A stretch of DNA of 64,000 nt, taken from Herbidospora sakaeratensis. Lineage in GTDB: Bacteria > Actinomycetota > Actinomycetes > Streptosporangiales > Streptosporangiaceae. A model generated the notes under the pieces. That model saw only the letters and a program-made list of their open reading frames with translations. It had not been told where the DNA came from and made no database searches. The stretch lies in NCBI RefSeq assembly GCF_001570525.1, contig NZ_BBXC01000009.1:52328-116327 (forward strand). The letters run 5' to 3'. Every line of letters begins with the position of its first letter. Position 1 is the first letter of the stretch. Shown here piece by piece: positions 27,762-36,850 of the stretch. The translations under genes and the position numbers were made by a program.

Positions 27762-29039
27762 CTAGCGGATGACGTAGAAGTCCTCGGCCGACCTCGGCGG
27801 GCGCTCCCTCGGCGGTTCGGCCGCGTGGCCGATGGCCACCGCGCCCATCGGGTCCCAGGTGTCAGGGAGGCCGAGGACCTCGCGCACCACCGGGCGGCAG
27901 AACATCGTCGACGACACCCATGCCGAGCCCAGCCCCTCGACCGCGAGCTGGACCAGGAAGTTCTGCACCCCGGCCCCGGTCGCGACCACGAACATCTCCC
28001 GTTCGGAGGCGTTGCGGCGGTCGTCGCGGTAGGTGTGGGAGCCGTCCATGACCAGGCACGGCACCGCCAGGTAGGGCGCGTCGCGGAGTACGTCGCCGCG
28101 CCTGATCCGCTTGGCGATCGACTCCTCGGTGAAGCCGTCGCCGCGCAGGTCGGCGATCCACGCCTCGCGCATCGCGTCGACCAGCGCGAGCCGGGCCCCG
28201 GCGGTCTCCAGCAGCACGAACCGCCACGGCGTCGTGTGGTGGGGAGCGGGGGCCGAGATGGCGGCGGCGACCGCGCGGCGCACCGCGGCTCCGTCGACCG
28301 CCTCATCGGAGAACTTCCTGATGGTGCGCCGGGCGAACACGACGTCGGCCGAGCCGTAGCGGAACAGGTCCTGGTCGGCGGGGCGGATCAACGACGCCCC
28401 GCCGGGGCCGTCGGCGTCGCCCACCAGGTGGCCCAGGCCCGAGACCACGGCCACGGGGACCCCGCTGAGCTTGCCCTTCACCAGTTCGGCGGCCGCTGCG
28501 ATCTCGTCGATCAGCGCGGTCACGGTGGCGTTCAGCGGGTTGCCGTAGGTGTCGGTGGTGCCGCGCAGGTCGTCGAGCGGCCGTACGCCCGAGGCGCCCA
28601 GCGCGACGTCGGTCAGGCCGTGCCGCCACGGGCGGCCGAAGGTGTCGGAGACGATCACGCCGACCCGGACCCCGGCGAGCTCGGCCAGCCGCCGCCGGAT
28701 CGCCGACGCCGACGCGTCGGGGTCCTCGGGCAGCAGCAGCACGGTCCCGGGCGGGGTGTTGGACGCGTCGACCCCGGCCGCCGCCATCACGTAGCCGTGC
28801 CGGGTCTGGGAGATGACGGTGTCGCCCCGCCGCGCCACCACCCGGGCCGTCTCGGCCTCGATGGCCCCGGCGCGGTCGTCGGCCCGGACCACCCGGCCTT
28901 CGGCCTTGCTCACGATCTTCGAGGTGACCACGACCACGTCGCCGTCGGCCAGGCCGGGCACGGCCTTGACGATCAGGGCGGCGATGTCGTCGCCGTAGCC
29001 GACCTCGGGCAGCCCCTGGACCCCGCTGACGGTGATCAC
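27762..29039 (-). CDS. fbiB: Bifunctional coenzyme F420:L-glutamate ligase / FMN reductase
   Basis: 425 residues. The N-terminal half (1-245) is the CofE-like gamma-glutamyl ligase, with [23 protein letters not shown] and [17 protein letters not shown]. The C-terminal half (about 250-425) is a nitroreductase-fold domain ([39 protein letters not shown]) that reduces dehydro-F420-0 in mycobacterial FbiB. It adds the poly-glutamate tail of F420. The GTG at 29039 overlaps the fbiA stop (GTGA) and is preceded by AAGGTGG. Confidence 0.95.
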   Translation of the reverse strand: MITVSGVQGLPEVGYGDDIAALIVKAVPGLADGDVVVVTSKIVSKAEGRVVRADDRAGAIEAETARVVARRGDTVISQTRHGYVMAAAGVDASNTPPGTVLLLPEDPDASASAIRRRLAELAGVRVGVIVSDTFGRPWRHGLTDVALGASGVRPLDDLRGTTDTYGNPLNATVTALIDEIAAAAELVKGKLSGVPVAVVSGLGHLVGDADGPGGASLIRPADQDLFRYGSADVVFARRTIRKFSDEAVDGAAVRRAVAAAISAPAPHHTTPWRFVLLETAGARLALVDAMREAWIADLRGDGFTEESIAKRIRRGDVLRDAPYLAVPCLVMDGSHTYRDDRRNASEREMFVVATGAGVQNFLVQLAVEGLGSAWVSSTMFCRPVVREVLGLPDTWDPMGAVAIGHAAEPPRERPPRSAEDFYVIR

Positions 29040-29974
29040 GCCGCCACCTTCGCGGCCAGTTCGAGCGCCGCGGCGGCCAGGTCGCGCGTCGCCTCGGGCG
29101 AGGACATCAGCAGCGGCCGCGCCTCCACGGCCACGCCGTCGAGCGAGGCCGCCGCGTCCTCCTCGGCCACCAGCCACCCGTCGAGCAGGTCGGCGCCGTA
29201 GAGCTCCAGCACGCCCTGGGCCGAGGTCTGCACGCCGATCGCCGTCAGGCACGCGTCGGCCATGCCGCGTACGGGCGCGCCGCCGATGATGGGGGAGACG
29301 CCGACCACGGTCTTGGCGGCCACCGCGTCGCGGACGCCGGGGATCTGCAGGATCGTCCCGATGCTCACCACCGGGTTCGACGGCGGCAGGATCACCACGT
29401 CGGCCTGCTCCAGCGCCTCCAGCACCCCGGGCGCGGGCGTCGCCGACGCGGCGCCGACCAGGGCGATCTCCAGAGCCGGCGTGGACGCCCGCAGGCGCAC
29501 CCACCACTCCTGGAAGTGCACCGCGCGGCGGCCCCGCCCGTCGTCGATCACCACGTGGGTCTCGGTCTGGTCGTCGGTCATCGGCAGCAGGCGCACCCCC
29601 GGCCGCCACCGGTCGCACAGCGCCTCGGTCACCGCCGACAGGCCGTAGCCGGCCGCCAGCATCTGGGTGCGCACGATGTGGGTGGCGAAGTCGCGGTCGC
29701 CCAGGCCGAACCACTGCGGCTGCATGCCGTAGGCGGCCAGCTCGTCTTTCACGGTGAACGTTTCATCCGCGCGGCCCCAGCCCTGCTCCTCGTCGATGCC
29801 GCCGCCCAGGGTGTACATCACTGTGTCGAGGTCGGGGCATACCCGCAGGCCGAACAGGGTGATGTCGTCTCCGGTGTTGCCGATGACGGTGATGTCGGAT
29901 TCCGGGGCCGCCGCCTTGAGGCCGCGGAGGAACCGGGCCCCGCCGATTCCGCCCGCGAGGGACACGATGCGCAT
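29036..29974 (-). CDS. fbiA: Phosphoenolpyruvyl/2-phospho-lactyl transferase (CofD/FbiA), F420 biosynthesis
   Basis: 312 residues. The start [19 protein letters not shown] is the diagnostic CofD/FbiA N-terminus, with later conserved parts [41 protein letters not shown] and [16 protein letters not shown]. It transfers a phosphoenolpyruvate- or lactate-derived group to FO. A longer frame runs to 30070, but the ATG at 29974 fits the family and has CAGACT 7 nt upstream. It is translationally coupled to fbiB. The guanylyltransferase that activates the three-carbon unit (CofC/FbiD) is not in this window. Confidence 0.95.
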   Translation of the reverse strand: MRIVSLAGGIGGARFLRGLKAAAPESDITVIGNTGDDITLFGLRVCPDLDTVMYTLGGGIDEEQGWGRADETFTVKDELAAYGMQPQWFGLGDRDFATHIVRTQMLAAGYGLSAVTEALCDRWRPGVRLLPMTDDQTETHVVIDDGRGRRAVHFQEWWVRLRASTPALEIALVGAASATPAPGVLEALEQADVVILPPSNPVVSIGTILQIPGVRDAVAAKTVVGVSPIIGGAPVRGMADACLTAIGVQTSAQGVLELYGADLLDGWLVAEEDAAASLDGVAVEARPLLMSSPEATRDLAAAALELAAKVAA

Positions 29975-29981
29975 GCCTGAC

Positions 29982-29987
29982 AGTCTG
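29982..29987 (-). promoter_or_regulatory. -10 element of a likely leaderless fbiA-fbiB transcript
   Basis: CAGACT on the minus strand ends 7 nt before the fbiA ATG, in a 114-nt divergent gap. No ribosome site is seen. Confidence 0.4.
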
Positions 29988-30088
29988 GCATTCCATGCGA
30001 AACGCGAGATTGATGGGTCGCCCGGCATCCATGTCAGGCATATGCAAAACTCAGTTCCCATAAGCCGCATGAATTCCTGGGGGTAACT

Positions 30089-31510
30089 GTGGTGAAGGTT
30101 GACCCGGTGAGGCTCAGAGAGCCCGCCGCGTGGCTCCTTGTGGCAGCCGCGGGCACGACCGTTCTGGTCGGCGTCATCAGACTCGTCTTCGGCGACTCCT
30201 CACCGCTCGGGGGAGCGGCCGAGTTCGGCATCCGGTCGGTCGTCGCCCTGTCGGAACTGACCTCCCCGGTCACCGCCGCGCTGGTCATCGGCGCGGTCTT
30301 CCTCTCCACCCGGTTCGGCGGCGCCCCCACTCCCAAGAGCGGCCTCATCACCATGGGCGGCGCGGGCACCCTCGCCGTGGCCACGCTCTTCGGCGCGATC
30401 AGCCTGCTCGGCACGCTGTTCAGCGGGCTCGGGTTCGGCGGCAAGCTCGAGATCCTGCTGCTCGGCGTGCCGACCTTCGCCCTCACCGGCCTGGCGCTGG
30501 TCTATGTGCTGACCATGGTGTCGCCGCTGCCCGCGGGCGCGGCGAAGCCGAAGAAGGCGCGGCGTCTCTCGGTGGTCCCGCCGGCCATCCCGTTCCCGCA
30601 GACGGGCGACGCCCACCCGGTGCAGAGCGCGCCGGTGGAGCCCGACTACTCCTCCTATCCGCAGGGCCCGGTCTTCGACCAGAACGGCTACGCGGGCCAG
30701 CAGGTCGTCGAGGAGGCCCCGCTGCCGCCGGTGACCCCGGCCGCCCAGCAGCCCGAGCGCTACTCCTACCCGGAGCCGGTCTACGACGACACCCCGTCGC
30801 AGTGGGACTCCTCGCCGTTCTCCGGCTTCTCCGGCCCGCAGTACGCCCGCCAGGCCTACGAGCCCCCCGCCGCCGAGGCGGCGGCCCCCGCCCCGCGTCT
30901 GCCCGCCATCGAGACGCCGTTCGACAGCTCGGTCCGCGAGGTCTCGGGCCGTGAGCAGGTCGCGTACGAGACGCCGTTCGACAGTTCGGTCCGTGAGGTC
31001 TCGGGCCGTGAGCAGGTCGCGTACGAGACGCCGTTCGACAGTTCCGTCCGTGCGGTGCCGGGCCGTGAGGCGGCCGCCTACGAGCCGCCCGTCCAGAGTT
31101 ACGACCTGGCGGCGAACGAGACCGTCTACGGCGCGCCGGTGCTCGACCCCGGCTACCCGGCGCAGCCCCCGGTCTACGGCGCGCCCTACGAGCCCGGCTA
31201 CGAGGGCGACATAAGGGAGCAGCAGCTCGCCCAGGCCTACCAGCAGGCGCAGAGCTACCAGCAGCAGCCCGAGGGCTACCGCCAGAGCAACCCCTTCGGC
31301 CACCCCCAGGCCGCCTCGCAGGTCGCGCCGCAGCGTTACCACGGCGACCCGCTGAGCGACCCGCTCCGGGCCGAAGACCTGCTCGACCCGATCGACCCGA
31401 TCGCCATCTACCGCCCGGCAAAGACCGGGGAAGGTCTTCCTGCCGATCCGGCATCCCTCGATTCGGACGCCACCGCGCATTGGTACAGTCCCGACCGCCG
31501 GGATCGCTGA
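30089..31510 (+). CDS. Actinobacterial membrane protein with long disordered, repeat-containing C-terminus
   Basis: 473 residues. Four likely membrane helices occupy residues 10-150, a KPKKARR cluster follows on the cytoplasmic side, and about 310 residues rich in Pro, Gln, Tyr and Glu are disordered. Near residues 275-331 a 19-residue unit beginning ETPFDSSVREV occurs three times in tandem. The gene starts with two consecutive GTG codons (30089 and 30092) after GGGGG. It is divergent from fbiA and upstream of whiB. I do not recognise a function. The architecture suggests a cytoplasmic interaction platform anchored in the membrane. Confidence 0.8.
   Translation: MVKVDPVRLREPAAWLLVAAAGTTVLVGVIRLVFGDSSPLGGAAEFGIRSVVALSELTSPVTAALVIGAVFLSTRFGGAPTPKSGLITMGGAGTLAVATLFGAISLLGTLFSGLGFGGKLEILLLGVPTFALTGLALVYVLTMVSPLPAGAAKPKKARRLSVVPPAIPFPQTGDAHPVQSAPVEPDYSSYPQGPVFDQNGYAGQQVVEEAPLPPVTPAAQQPERYSYPEPVYDDTPSQWDSSPFSGFSGPQYARQAYEPPAAEAAAPAPRLPAIETPFDSSVREVSGREQVAYETPFDSSVREVSGREQVAYETPFDSSVRAVPGREAAAYEPPVQSYDLAANETVYGAPVLDPGYPAQPPVYGAPYEPGYEGDIREQQLAQAYQQAQSYQQQPEGYRQSNPFGHPQAASQVAPQRYHGDPLSDPLRAEDLLDPIDPIAIYRPAKTGEGLPADPASLDSDATAHWYSPDRRDR
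30911..31081 (+). repeat. Three tandem 57-bp coding repeats
   Basis: Three 57-bp units (30911, 30968, 31025) encode ETPFDSSVR-type 19-mers. The first two are nearly identical in DNA, and the third has diverged at its end. The frame is kept, so copy number could change without disrupting the gene. Confidence 0.85.
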
Positions 31511-31519
31511 CCCGAAGTG

Positions 31520-31545
31520 GGGGGAGAAGGCCAGCCCTTTCCCCC
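31520..31545 (+). terminator. Possible hairpin terminator after the repeat-containing membrane protein
   Basis: GGGGGAGAAGG pairs with CCCTTTCCCCC, with one G-T pair and one mismatch and a 4-nt loop, 9 nt after the stop codon. There is no T-run. Moderate support. Confidence 0.4.
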
Positions 31546-31561
31546 GGTATCCCCATGGCGC

Positions 31562-31591
31562 TTGACGGGGCACGACTTACACGCGTGTAAT
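31562..31591 (+). promoter_or_regulatory. whiB promoter with a palindrome over the -10 region
   Basis: TTGACG (31562-31567) and TGTAAT (31586-31591) are spaced by 18 nt, the best sigma-70-like promoter in this part of the window. A perfect 14-bp palindrome, TTACACGCGTGTAA (31577-31590), overlaps the -10. Its half-sites resemble those of BldD boxes but with a two-base instead of one-base centre. A repressor site is inferred. The transcript would carry a leader of about 100 nt before the whiB GTG. Confidence 0.55.
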
Positions 31592-31697
31592 TACAGCCAT
31601 GTTGTTACGCCTTCTCCGAGGTGGGTAAGGGGAGGGCGTCCATAGGGGGGCACCAACTTTCGGGGTTGGTGACGGGCGGGCGACAGGGAGGTGTGCC

Positions 31698-31955
31698 GTG
31701 ACCGAGCTGGTCATCGCACAGGCGCTCGACGGTGAAGATCTGGGCTGGCAGGAGCGCGCATTGTGCGCTCAGACCGACCCGGAGGCGTTCTTTCCAGAAA
31801 AGGGCGGCTCCACCCGAGAGGCGAAGAAGGTGTGCCGTGCGTGTGAAGTGCGCGCGGAGTGCCTTGAGTACGCGTTGGAACACGACGAACGATTCGGAAT
31901 CTGGGGCGGACTGTCGGAGCGCGAGCGCCGACGCATGAAGCGCCAGGCCGTTTGA
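31698..31955 (+). CDS. whiB: WhiB-family [4Fe-4S] transcriptional regulator (WhiB/WhiB2 orthologue)
   Basis: 85 residues. The four iron-sulfur cysteines are C23, C46, C49 and C55 (Cx22Cx2Cx5C). They are followed by GIWGGLSERERRRMKRQ, the Wbl G(I/V)WGG turn and basic C-terminus. The sequence is very close to what I know of Streptomyces WhiB, needed for sporulation septation together with WhiA, and to mycobacterial WhiB2 (Rv3260c), which also sits beside fbiA. The GTG follows GGGAGG. Its promoter carries a palindrome, and a strong terminator lies 11 nt after the stop, so it is probably monocistronic. Confidence 0.95.
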   Translation: MTELVIAQALDGEDLGWQERALCAQTDPEAFFPEKGGSTREAKKVCRACEVRAECLEYALEHDERFGIWGGLSERERRRMKRQAV

Positions 31956-31966
31956 CGCATAACTGA

Positions 31967-32003
31967 GCGGGACGCGACCGGCCGAAGGCCGGCCGCGTCC
32001 CGC
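31967..32003 (+). terminator. Strong hairpin terminator after whiB
   Basis: GCGGGACGCG and CCGGCC pair with GGCCGG and CGCGTCCCGC: 16 of 17 positions match (one A-C mismatch), with a GAA loop. It begins 11 nt after the whiB stop. No T-run, as usual in high-GC actinomycetes. Confidence 0.75.
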
Positions 32004-32125
32004 GCTCGCTCGGCGACACGCGGGGGTCACATTTGTGGCCTCCGCTTGTCATTTGGGTCGGGGGCCGGTGCGACGTGCCGTAGTGTTGGCGCGCAAAAGC
32101 CGCACATACCCCCAAGGATCCCGCC

Positions 32126-34900
32126 GTGCACTCGGTCACCGCGATCGTGGTCGCTCATGATGGCTCCCGTTGGCTCCGGGACACCCTGCGGGCGGTGCTG
32201 GCGCAGACCCGGCCGGTCGACCGGGGGGTCGGGGTCGACAACGGCAGCCGCGACGGCAGCCGTGACCTGCTCGGCGAGGCGTTCGGCAAACACAGCGTCG
32301 TGCAGATGCCGCGCAGCAGCGGGTTCGCCGAAGCCGTGCACGAGGTCGTCCGGCGGCTACCGAAGGCGCCCGGCGACACCGAGTGGATCTGGCTGATCCA
32401 CGACGACTGCGCGCCCGACGTCCGCGCCCTGGAGTTCCTGCTCCACGCCGCCGACGAGTATCCCGAGACCGCCGTCCTGGGTCCGAAACTGCGCGACTGG
32501 CTCGACCGGAAGCTGCTGCTGGAGGTCGGCGTCACGGTCGCCCGCTCGGGCCGCCGCGAGACCGGGCTGGAGGCGCGCGAATACGACCAGGGCCAGCACG
32601 ACGCCGAGCCCCGGGGCGTGCGCGACGTGCTGGCGGTGTCGTCGGCCGGCATGCTGATCCGCCGCGACGTGTGGGACGAGCTCGACGGCCTCGACGCCCG
32701 GCTCCCGCTGTTCCGCGACGACCTCGACTTCTGCTGGCGGGCCCGCGCCGCCGGGCACCGGGTGCTCGCGGTGACCGCCGCGGTGGCCTGGCACGCCGAG
32801 GCGTCGGCCAAGCGCCGCCGCCGCATCGCCGCCAGCGACGACCACCCCCGGCGGCTGGCCCGGCGCTATTCGCTGTTCGTGCTGATGGCGAACCTGCCGT
32901 TCTGGACGATGCTCTGGTCGCTGCTCCGCAACACGGTCGGGTCGCTCATCCGTACCGTGTTGTTCCTGGTCGCCAAGCAGCCCGCGCACGCCGTCGACGA
33001 ACTCGCCGCGATCGGCTCGGTGTTGTTCCATCCGCTGCGGCTGCGCCGGGCCAGGAAGGCGCGCAAGGCCAGCCGGCGTGGATATCAGCTGGTCAAACCC
33101 ATGTTCAGCCCGCCGAGCCTGGCGTTCCGGCGGGCCTGGGAGATGGTGCAGAACCAGCTGTCGGGCGGCGGCCCGATGGACTCGGCCGGGCGGCACCACG
33201 CCGTCCAGCAGCCCGGCGCCGAAGAGGGCGACGAGCTGCTCAACGACGACGACGGGTTCCTGCGGCGCACCTTCGCCAGCCCCGGGGTGCGGCTGTTCGT
33301 GCTGCTCACGGCGGTCGCCGTCGCGGCCGAGAGAGACCTGCTGACCGGGGGCCTGCTCGGCGGCGGCGCGCTGGTGCCGGTGGCCGGAGGTGCCTCCGAC
33401 CTGTGGGCGTTCTACACCGGCGAGCAGGCGCCGCCCTACGTCGCGGTGCTGGCCGTGTTGTCGACCATCACCTTCGGCAAGACCTGGCTGGCGGTGTCGA
33501 TCCTGCTGCTGGGCTGCGTGCCGCTGTCGGGGCTGAGCGCCTACCTGGCCACCAGGAGCTTCGTCACCTACCGGCCCGCCCGGGTGTGGATGGCCGCCAC
33601 CTACGCCCTCCTGCCGGTCGCGACCGGCGTGGTGGCGTCGGGGCGGATCGGGTCGGCGGTGGTGTTCATCCTGCTGCCCGTCTACGCCTCGCTCGCCACG
33701 AAGGTACTGGCCGACACCCGTAAGCCGGCCCGCCGCGCGGCCTGGGGCCTGGGCCTGCTGCTGGCCGTCGGCACCGCGTTCGCCCCGATCCTGTACGTCT
33801 TCGTCGCCGTCCTCGGCCTGCTCGCCGCCGTGTCGTTCGGGGGAGTGCGGCGCGGGGTCGGCGGGAACCTGCTCATCGCGCTGGGCGCCCCGCTGCTCCT
33901 GCTCGGCCCTTGGCTGGCCACGATCGTCCATGACCCGGTCCGCATCCTGCGGGAGGCCGGGCTTCCCATGACCTCCTCGCCCCGGCTGGCCCCCGAGTCG
34001 CTGCTCACCCTCAACCCGGGCGGGCCGGGCACGCCGCCGATCTGGGCCACCGCCGGGCTGCTCGCCGTCGCCCTGGGCGCGCTGCTGCTGCGCCGCCACC
34101 AGTTCATCGTGGCCGTCGGGTGGGGCGTGGCGATCGTCGGCGTGCTGGCGGCGACCGTGGTCAGCCGCATGTCGACCTGGCCGGGGGTGCCGCTGGCGTT
34201 CGCCGCGACCGGGCTGCTGGTGTCGACCGCGCTGGCCGCCCACCGGGTGGCCGAGTTCCGCAGGGCCGGCGGGTTCCGGCGGGCCGGCGCGTTCCTGATC
34301 GTGCTGGTCGCGTTCGCGACCCCGGTCGCCGCCGCGACCCTGTGGATCATGGATGAGGCCGGCGGGCCGGTGCGGCGCGACCTGCGCTCGCCGCTCCCGG
34401 CCATCGCCGAGGCGCAGTCGAAGCCCGGCCAGGGCACGCTGCTGATCCGCGCCGCGGACGCGGGGCTCACCTACACGGTTCTGCGCGGCCGCATCCCGGT
34501 GATCGGGGAGTCCGAACGGGCCGCGTACGGCTCCGACTTCACCGACGCGGTGGCGGGGCTGGCCTCCGGCCGGGGCGGTTCCGACGCGGCCGAACTCGCG
34601 GGCCGGGGCATCGCGTTCGTGAGCGTCCCGGCGCCGATAGACCCCGCCCTGCGGCGGGCCCTGGACTCCGAGCCGACCATGGCCCGGGTCACCCTCACGG
34701 ATCGGGCCGGACTCTGGCGGATGACCGGCACGGTCACCCCCGAACGGCCGCCCGCCGACGTGGCGTGGCACCGGTGGTGGCTCTACGGCCAGGGGGCGCT
34801 CGTGGTGGTCGTGCTGATCCTGGCGGCGCCGGGGGCGCGGACCGCCGAGCCGGAGGCCGCCGAGGAGATCCCGGCCGACCGAGAGCGGGTGGCGGTGTGA
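32126..34900 (+). CDS. Large GT2 glycosyltransferase with polytopic membrane C-terminus
   Basis: 924 residues. A GT2 domain (1-250) begins VTAIVVAHDGSRWLRDTLRAVLAQ, has the metal site WLIHDDCAPD (about residue 93) and LPLFRDDLDFCWRARAAGHRV. About 12 membrane helices follow, with a soluble extracytoplasmic portion near residues 750-890. It resembles actinomycete two-part proteins in which a GT2 domain is joined to a large membrane domain, probably for export-linked glycan assembly. The GTG follows AAGGA with 7 nt spacing. Its GTG stop-start overlap (GTGTGA) couples it to the DUF5719 gene, so the two proteins probably work together. Confidence 0.82.
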   Translation: MHSVTAIVVAHDGSRWLRDTLRAVLAQTRPVDRGVGVDNGSRDGSRDLLGEAFGKHSVVQMPRSSGFAEAVHEVVRRLPKAPGDTEWIWLIHDDCAPDVRALEFLLHAADEYPETAVLGPKLRDWLDRKLLLEVGVTVARSGRRETGLEAREYDQGQHDAEPRGVRDVLAVSSAGMLIRRDVWDELDGLDARLPLFRDDLDFCWRARAAGHRVLAVTAAVAWHAEASAKRRRRIAASDDHPRRLARRYSLFVLMANLPFWTMLWSLLRNTVGSLIRTVLFLVAKQPAHAVDELAAIGSVLFHPLRLRRARKARKASRRGYQLVKPMFSPPSLAFRRAWEMVQNQLSGGGPMDSAGRHHAVQQPGAEEGDELLNDDDGFLRRTFASPGVRLFVLLTAVAVAAERDLLTGGLLGGGALVPVAGGASDLWAFYTGEQAPPYVAVLAVLSTITFGKTWLAVSILLLGCVPLSGLSAYLATRSFVTYRPARVWMAATYALLPVATGVVASGRIGSAVVFILLPVYASLATKVLADTRKPARRAAWGLGLLLAVGTAFAPILYVFVAVLGLLAAVSFGGVRRGVGGNLLIALGAPLLLLGPWLATIVHDPVRILREAGLPMTSSPRLAPESLLTLNPGGPGTPPIWATAGLLAVALGALLLRRHQFIVAVGWGVAIVGVLAATVVSRMSTWPGVPLAFAATGLLVSTALAAHRVAEFRRAGGFRRAGAFLIVLVAFATPVAAATLWIMDEAGGPVRRDLRSPLPAIAEAQSKPGQGTLLIRAADAGLTYTVLRGRIPVIGESERAAYGSDFTDAVAGLASGRGGSDAAELAGRGIAFVSVPAPIDPALRRALDSEPTMARVTLTDRAGLWRMTGTVTPERPPADVAWHRWWLYGQGALVVVVLILAAPGARTAEPEAAEEIPADRERVAV

Positions 34901-36324
34901 GGCGGCTCATCGAGAACCGGTTCGGCATGCTGGCGCTGGTGCTGATCGCGCTCGGCGCGGTCTACGGCGTCGCGTTCGCCAGCCGCCCGGCCCCCGCCGC
35001 GCCGGTGCGGGCCGAACCGGTGCGGGCGCCCATCGCGGCCGTCTCCACGGTCTGCCCCGACCCGGGCGGCGCCATGGTCACCGCCGTCACCCCGCCCAAC
35101 TCCGGGGGCACGGGCCAGACCCTCATCGAGGACGGCGACGAGCCGGTCACCGTCGACGAGCCCGGCAAGCTCTGGCAGAAGACCATGGCCGCCGGCACCG
35201 ACCCGATGCGGGTGCACGCCACCGGCGCGATGGCCTCCGGCCTGGAGGCCGCCCAGACGCGGCGCGCGCTGACCGGCGCGGCCCGGGGCCTGGCCGGGGT
35301 GCGCTGCGTCGACCCCGGCGCCGACGCCTGGTTCGTCGGGCCCGGCCCGGCCGCCGGAGACCTCAAGCTCCACCTGGCCAACGTCGAGTCGGCCCCCGCC
35401 GACGTGGCGCTGGTCGTCTACTCGGGCGAGGGCCAGGTCATCGCCGACCGGGCCAGCGGAATGTTGCTGAAGCCGGGCGAGCACCGCGTCGTCGACCTCA
35501 AGAAGGTCGCGCCGTCGCCGCTGGTCATGGCGCTGAACGTGTCGACCGGCCGGGGCCGGGTCGCGGCCGCCGTCGAGGCGGCCACCCCCGAGGGCGTCGA
35601 CTGGCTCCCGCAGACCACCCGGCCGGCCGAGCGGGTCGTGGTGCCGGGGGTGCCCGGCAGCGCCGGCCGCCGCGAGCTCTACGTCGCCGCCCCCGGCGAG
35701 TCGGACGCCGTCGTCCACGTCAAGGCCGTGCTGAAGGACGGCTCCTACGCCCTGGAGAACCGCGAGACCGTCGAGGTGCCCGCCGGCTCGGTCGCCACCC
35801 TCGACCTGTCGACCGGGGTGACCGGCCAGCCCGCCGCGATCGTGCTCACCTCGGAGACCCCCGTGGTCGCCGGGCTGAAGATCGTCGGCACCGGCGGCCG
35901 GACCGACGTCGCGTTCACCGCCGGGGCGCCCTCGATCGACCTCGGCAGCGTCGTCGCCGACGCCCGCTCGACCAAGGAGGTCACCTCGCGGCTGATCCTG
36001 AGCGCGCCCGACAAGGCCGCCGAGGTCACCGTGACGCTGCTGCCGCGCGAGGGGAAGGCGCCCGACCCGATCGAGGTGGCGATCCCCGCCGCCCGTACCA
36101 AGGAGCTCATCCTGAAGGGCCCGGCCAAGGGCTTCAGCGTGGTCGTCACGCCGAAGACCGGCTCGGGGCCCGTCTACGGCGGGCGGGTGATGGAGGAGCG
36201 CGCCGCCGGCGGTCAGCTCGTCACCGCGCAGCCGCTGGCCGTGGCGCGCACCTGGACGCTGGTGCCCCCGGTCGCCGAGGAGCCCTCGGCGGTGTTGTCT
36301 CAGCCGTTGTCTCAGCCGTCGTAG
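34897..36324 (+). CDS. DUF5719-family exported or membrane-anchored protein
   Basis: 475 residues. One N-terminal membrane helix (FGMLALVLIALGAVYGVAFA, about 10-29) is followed by an extracytoplasmic beta-rich region with two Cys (STVCPDPGG and GVRCVDPGA) that could pair. I recognise it as a DUF5719-type protein, which in actinomycetes regularly follows the large GT2 membrane protein. The GTG at 34897 overlaps the preceding stop (GTGA), indicating translational coupling. A role as extracytoplasmic partner of the GT2 protein is inferred. The 3' end overlaps the convergent gene by 13 nt and contains a duplicated LSQP sequence. Confidence 0.78.
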   Translation: MRRLIENRFGMLALVLIALGAVYGVAFASRPAPAAPVRAEPVRAPIAAVSTVCPDPGGAMVTAVTPPNSGGTGQTLIEDGDEPVTVDEPGKLWQKTMAAGTDPMRVHATGAMASGLEAAQTRRALTGAARGLAGVRCVDPGADAWFVGPGPAAGDLKLHLANVESAPADVALVVYSGEGQVIADRASGMLLKPGEHRVVDLKKVAPSPLVMALNVSTGRGRVAAAVEAATPEGVDWLPQTTRPAERVVVPGVPGSAGRRELYVAAPGESDAVVHVKAVLKDGSYALENRETVEVPAGSVATLDLSTGVTGQPAAIVLTSETPVVAGLKIVGTGGRTDVAFTAGAPSIDLGSVVADARSTKEVTSRLILSAPDKAAEVTVTLLPREGKAPDPIEVAIPAARTKELILKGPAKGFSVVVTPKTGSGPVYGGRVMEERAAGGQLVTAQPLAVARTWTLVPPVAEEPSAVLSQPLSQPS

Positions 36325-36737
36325 CCGGGGTCGACCTGTTCGGGGGTCAGCCCCAGGAGCGTGGAGACCTGCTCGACCACGACGGTGTGCACCAGCGCGG
36401 CGAGGCTCTCGCGGTCACGCGCGCGGGCCTCCAGCGGGCGCCGGTAGACCACGACCATCGCCGGGTCGCCGCGCAGCGCCGGTTCGGCCCGGCCGAAGGG
36501 GATCGGGTCGGAGGCCAGCCGCGCCGGGCCGTCGAGGAGCTCGGCGACCGGGGGCACCTCCTCGACGCCGAAGTCGACCGCCGCGAGCTCCTTGGCCCAC
36601 CGGACGCGCAGCCGGTCGACGGCGTCGAGCACGAGGTCGTCGAAGCGCTCGCCACGGGACTTGGCGATCGGCACGTGGGCGGGCGCGAGAGGGCCCCGCA
36701 TGCCGCGCCCGTGGCGGTCCCGTCGTCGAGGAGTCAT
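36312..36737 (-). CDS. Metallopeptidase-family (zincin-like) protein lacking the HExxH motif
   Basis: 141 residues, similar to the DUF1025/zincin-like family (Rv3259 position in M. tuberculosis). The region where zincins carry HExxH reads ALVHTVVVEQVSTLLGL: one His and a Glu remain but the spacing and second His are lost, so protease activity is doubtful. The N-terminal 30 residues are basic. The gene is convergent with the DUF5719 gene and divergent from DUF3499. Function unknown. Confidence 0.75.
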   Translation of the reverse strand: MTPRRRDRHGRGMRGPLAPAHVPIAKSRGERFDDLVLDAVDRLRVRWAKELAAVDFGVEEVPPVAELLDGPARLASDPIPFGRAEPALRGDPAMVVVYRRPLEARARDRESLAALVHTVVVEQVSTLLGLTPEQVDPGYDG

Positions 36738-36850
36738 CAGGTCAGCTTAGGGCTCCGGCCGTGTTCGGGGGGTGTCCGGATTGTGGCGACACGCTCGTTA
36801 AGAGGGGCGGGGTGGTGGCAATGTGCGGGCGGACCGGATACGGTCCCTCC

